Assembly (NCBI GenBank): GCA_947175035.1
Contig: CAMWLG010000014.1
Location: forward strand, 1-53,789
Source of the DNA: an uncultured Lachnospiraceae bacterium
Lineage (GTDB): Bacteria > Bacillota > Clostridia > Lachnospirales > Lachnospiraceae
DNA: 53,789 nt
Direction of reading: 5' to 3'
Part shown: positions 53,681-53,789 of the stretch, one piece after another
Layout of the letters: each line of letters opens with the position of its first letter
How positions within the stretch are numbered: the stretch's first letter is position 1
The notes under the pieces: generated by a model
What the model saw: the letters and a program-made list of their open reading frames with translations, nothing else
Databases searched by the model: none
What the model was told of the DNA's origin: nothing
Position numbers and translations under genes: made by a program

Positions 53681-53789
53681 TTTTCATTTTCTCATTTTAA
53701 AAACAGTTGACAAAACAGTATCTTCTATGTTATATTTCTGTCAAAGAGAAATGGGTTTTGTGTCTGGTAAGCTCATTATGAGCTGAGAG
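53681..53789. other. Non-coding right edge
   Basis: There are 109 bp after the TPR gene; I see no terminator hairpin or RNA gene. An AT-rich stretch with TTGACA near 53706 may belong to a promoter for a plus-strand gene beyond the window. Confidence 0.4.

Overview
The window looks like a chromosome segment from a spore-forming, strictly anaerobic Clostridia, most likely a Lachnospiraceae-type gut bacterium. The support is a Gram-positive PolC, sporulation genes (sigK without a pro-sequence, spoIIP, gpr), a pyrophosphate-type phosphofructokinase, an NADP-type glutamate dehydrogenase, the MEP-pathway gene ispG, and the order rpsT / gpr-spoIIP-lepA-hemW typical of Firmicutes. Almost every gene is on the minus strand; only rpsT and a terminal TPR gene are on the plus strand.

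Layout. (1) Positions 1-938: 5' part of an AT-rich, membrane-anchored Ntn-hydrolase gene (choloylglycine hydrolase / penicillin acylase fold), cut by the window edge. (2) 964-13339: a tightly packed nine-gene operon, the most unusual part of the window. It has five different B12-binding-domain radical SAM enzymes, a GH3-type acyl-adenylating amide synthetase, two GNAT-like proteins, and a fusion of an S51 peptidase to a degenerate GGDEF and an intact EAL domain. I see no precursor peptide, PKS, NRPS or transporter, so a small molecule or lipid is more likely than a RiPP. (3) 13490-18007: housekeeping genes metA (acetyl-CoA type by Glu111), ligA, an RluF-like pseudouridine synthase and RNase H. 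(4) 18220-23692: lower-GC envelope-signalling region with two ECF sigma / membrane-regulator pairs and three lipoproteins. (5) 23785-28944: MATE exporter, gdhA with a paired-dyad leader, a small unknown protein, an SH3b protein and tRNA-Arg(CCG). (6) 29055-37729: polC, ispG, dprA and the YifB-family ATPase. (7) 37920-42571: pilT with an HD-GYP-like protein, a large lipoprotein and sigK. (8) 42709-48407: hemW, lepA, spoIIP, gpr and rpsT. (9) 48488-53680: a TPM-domain protein with a zinc-ribbon partner, pfp, a small membrane protein and a TPR protein.

Working idea for the large operon (inference): the five B12-radical SAM enzymes carry out difficult C-H chemistry (methylation, ring formation or C-C coupling) on a hydrophobic scaffold. 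The GH3 enzyme activates a carboxylate and forms an amide, and the GNATs acylate. The S51-EAL fusion, and perhaps the downstream Ntn hydrolase, cleave amides, with c-di-GMP built into control. The product is unknown.

Non-coding structure includes two 98%-identical, oppositely oriented 155-bp elements that can fold as a closing stem with three hairpins, a related 62-bp element, and in-frame duplicated gene tails after the stop codons of metA and yifB. There are also four TGCAT motifs at exact 11-bp spacing, a 22-bp-spaced pair of dyads in the gdhA leader, and a 10-bp inverted repeat bracketing the tRNA.
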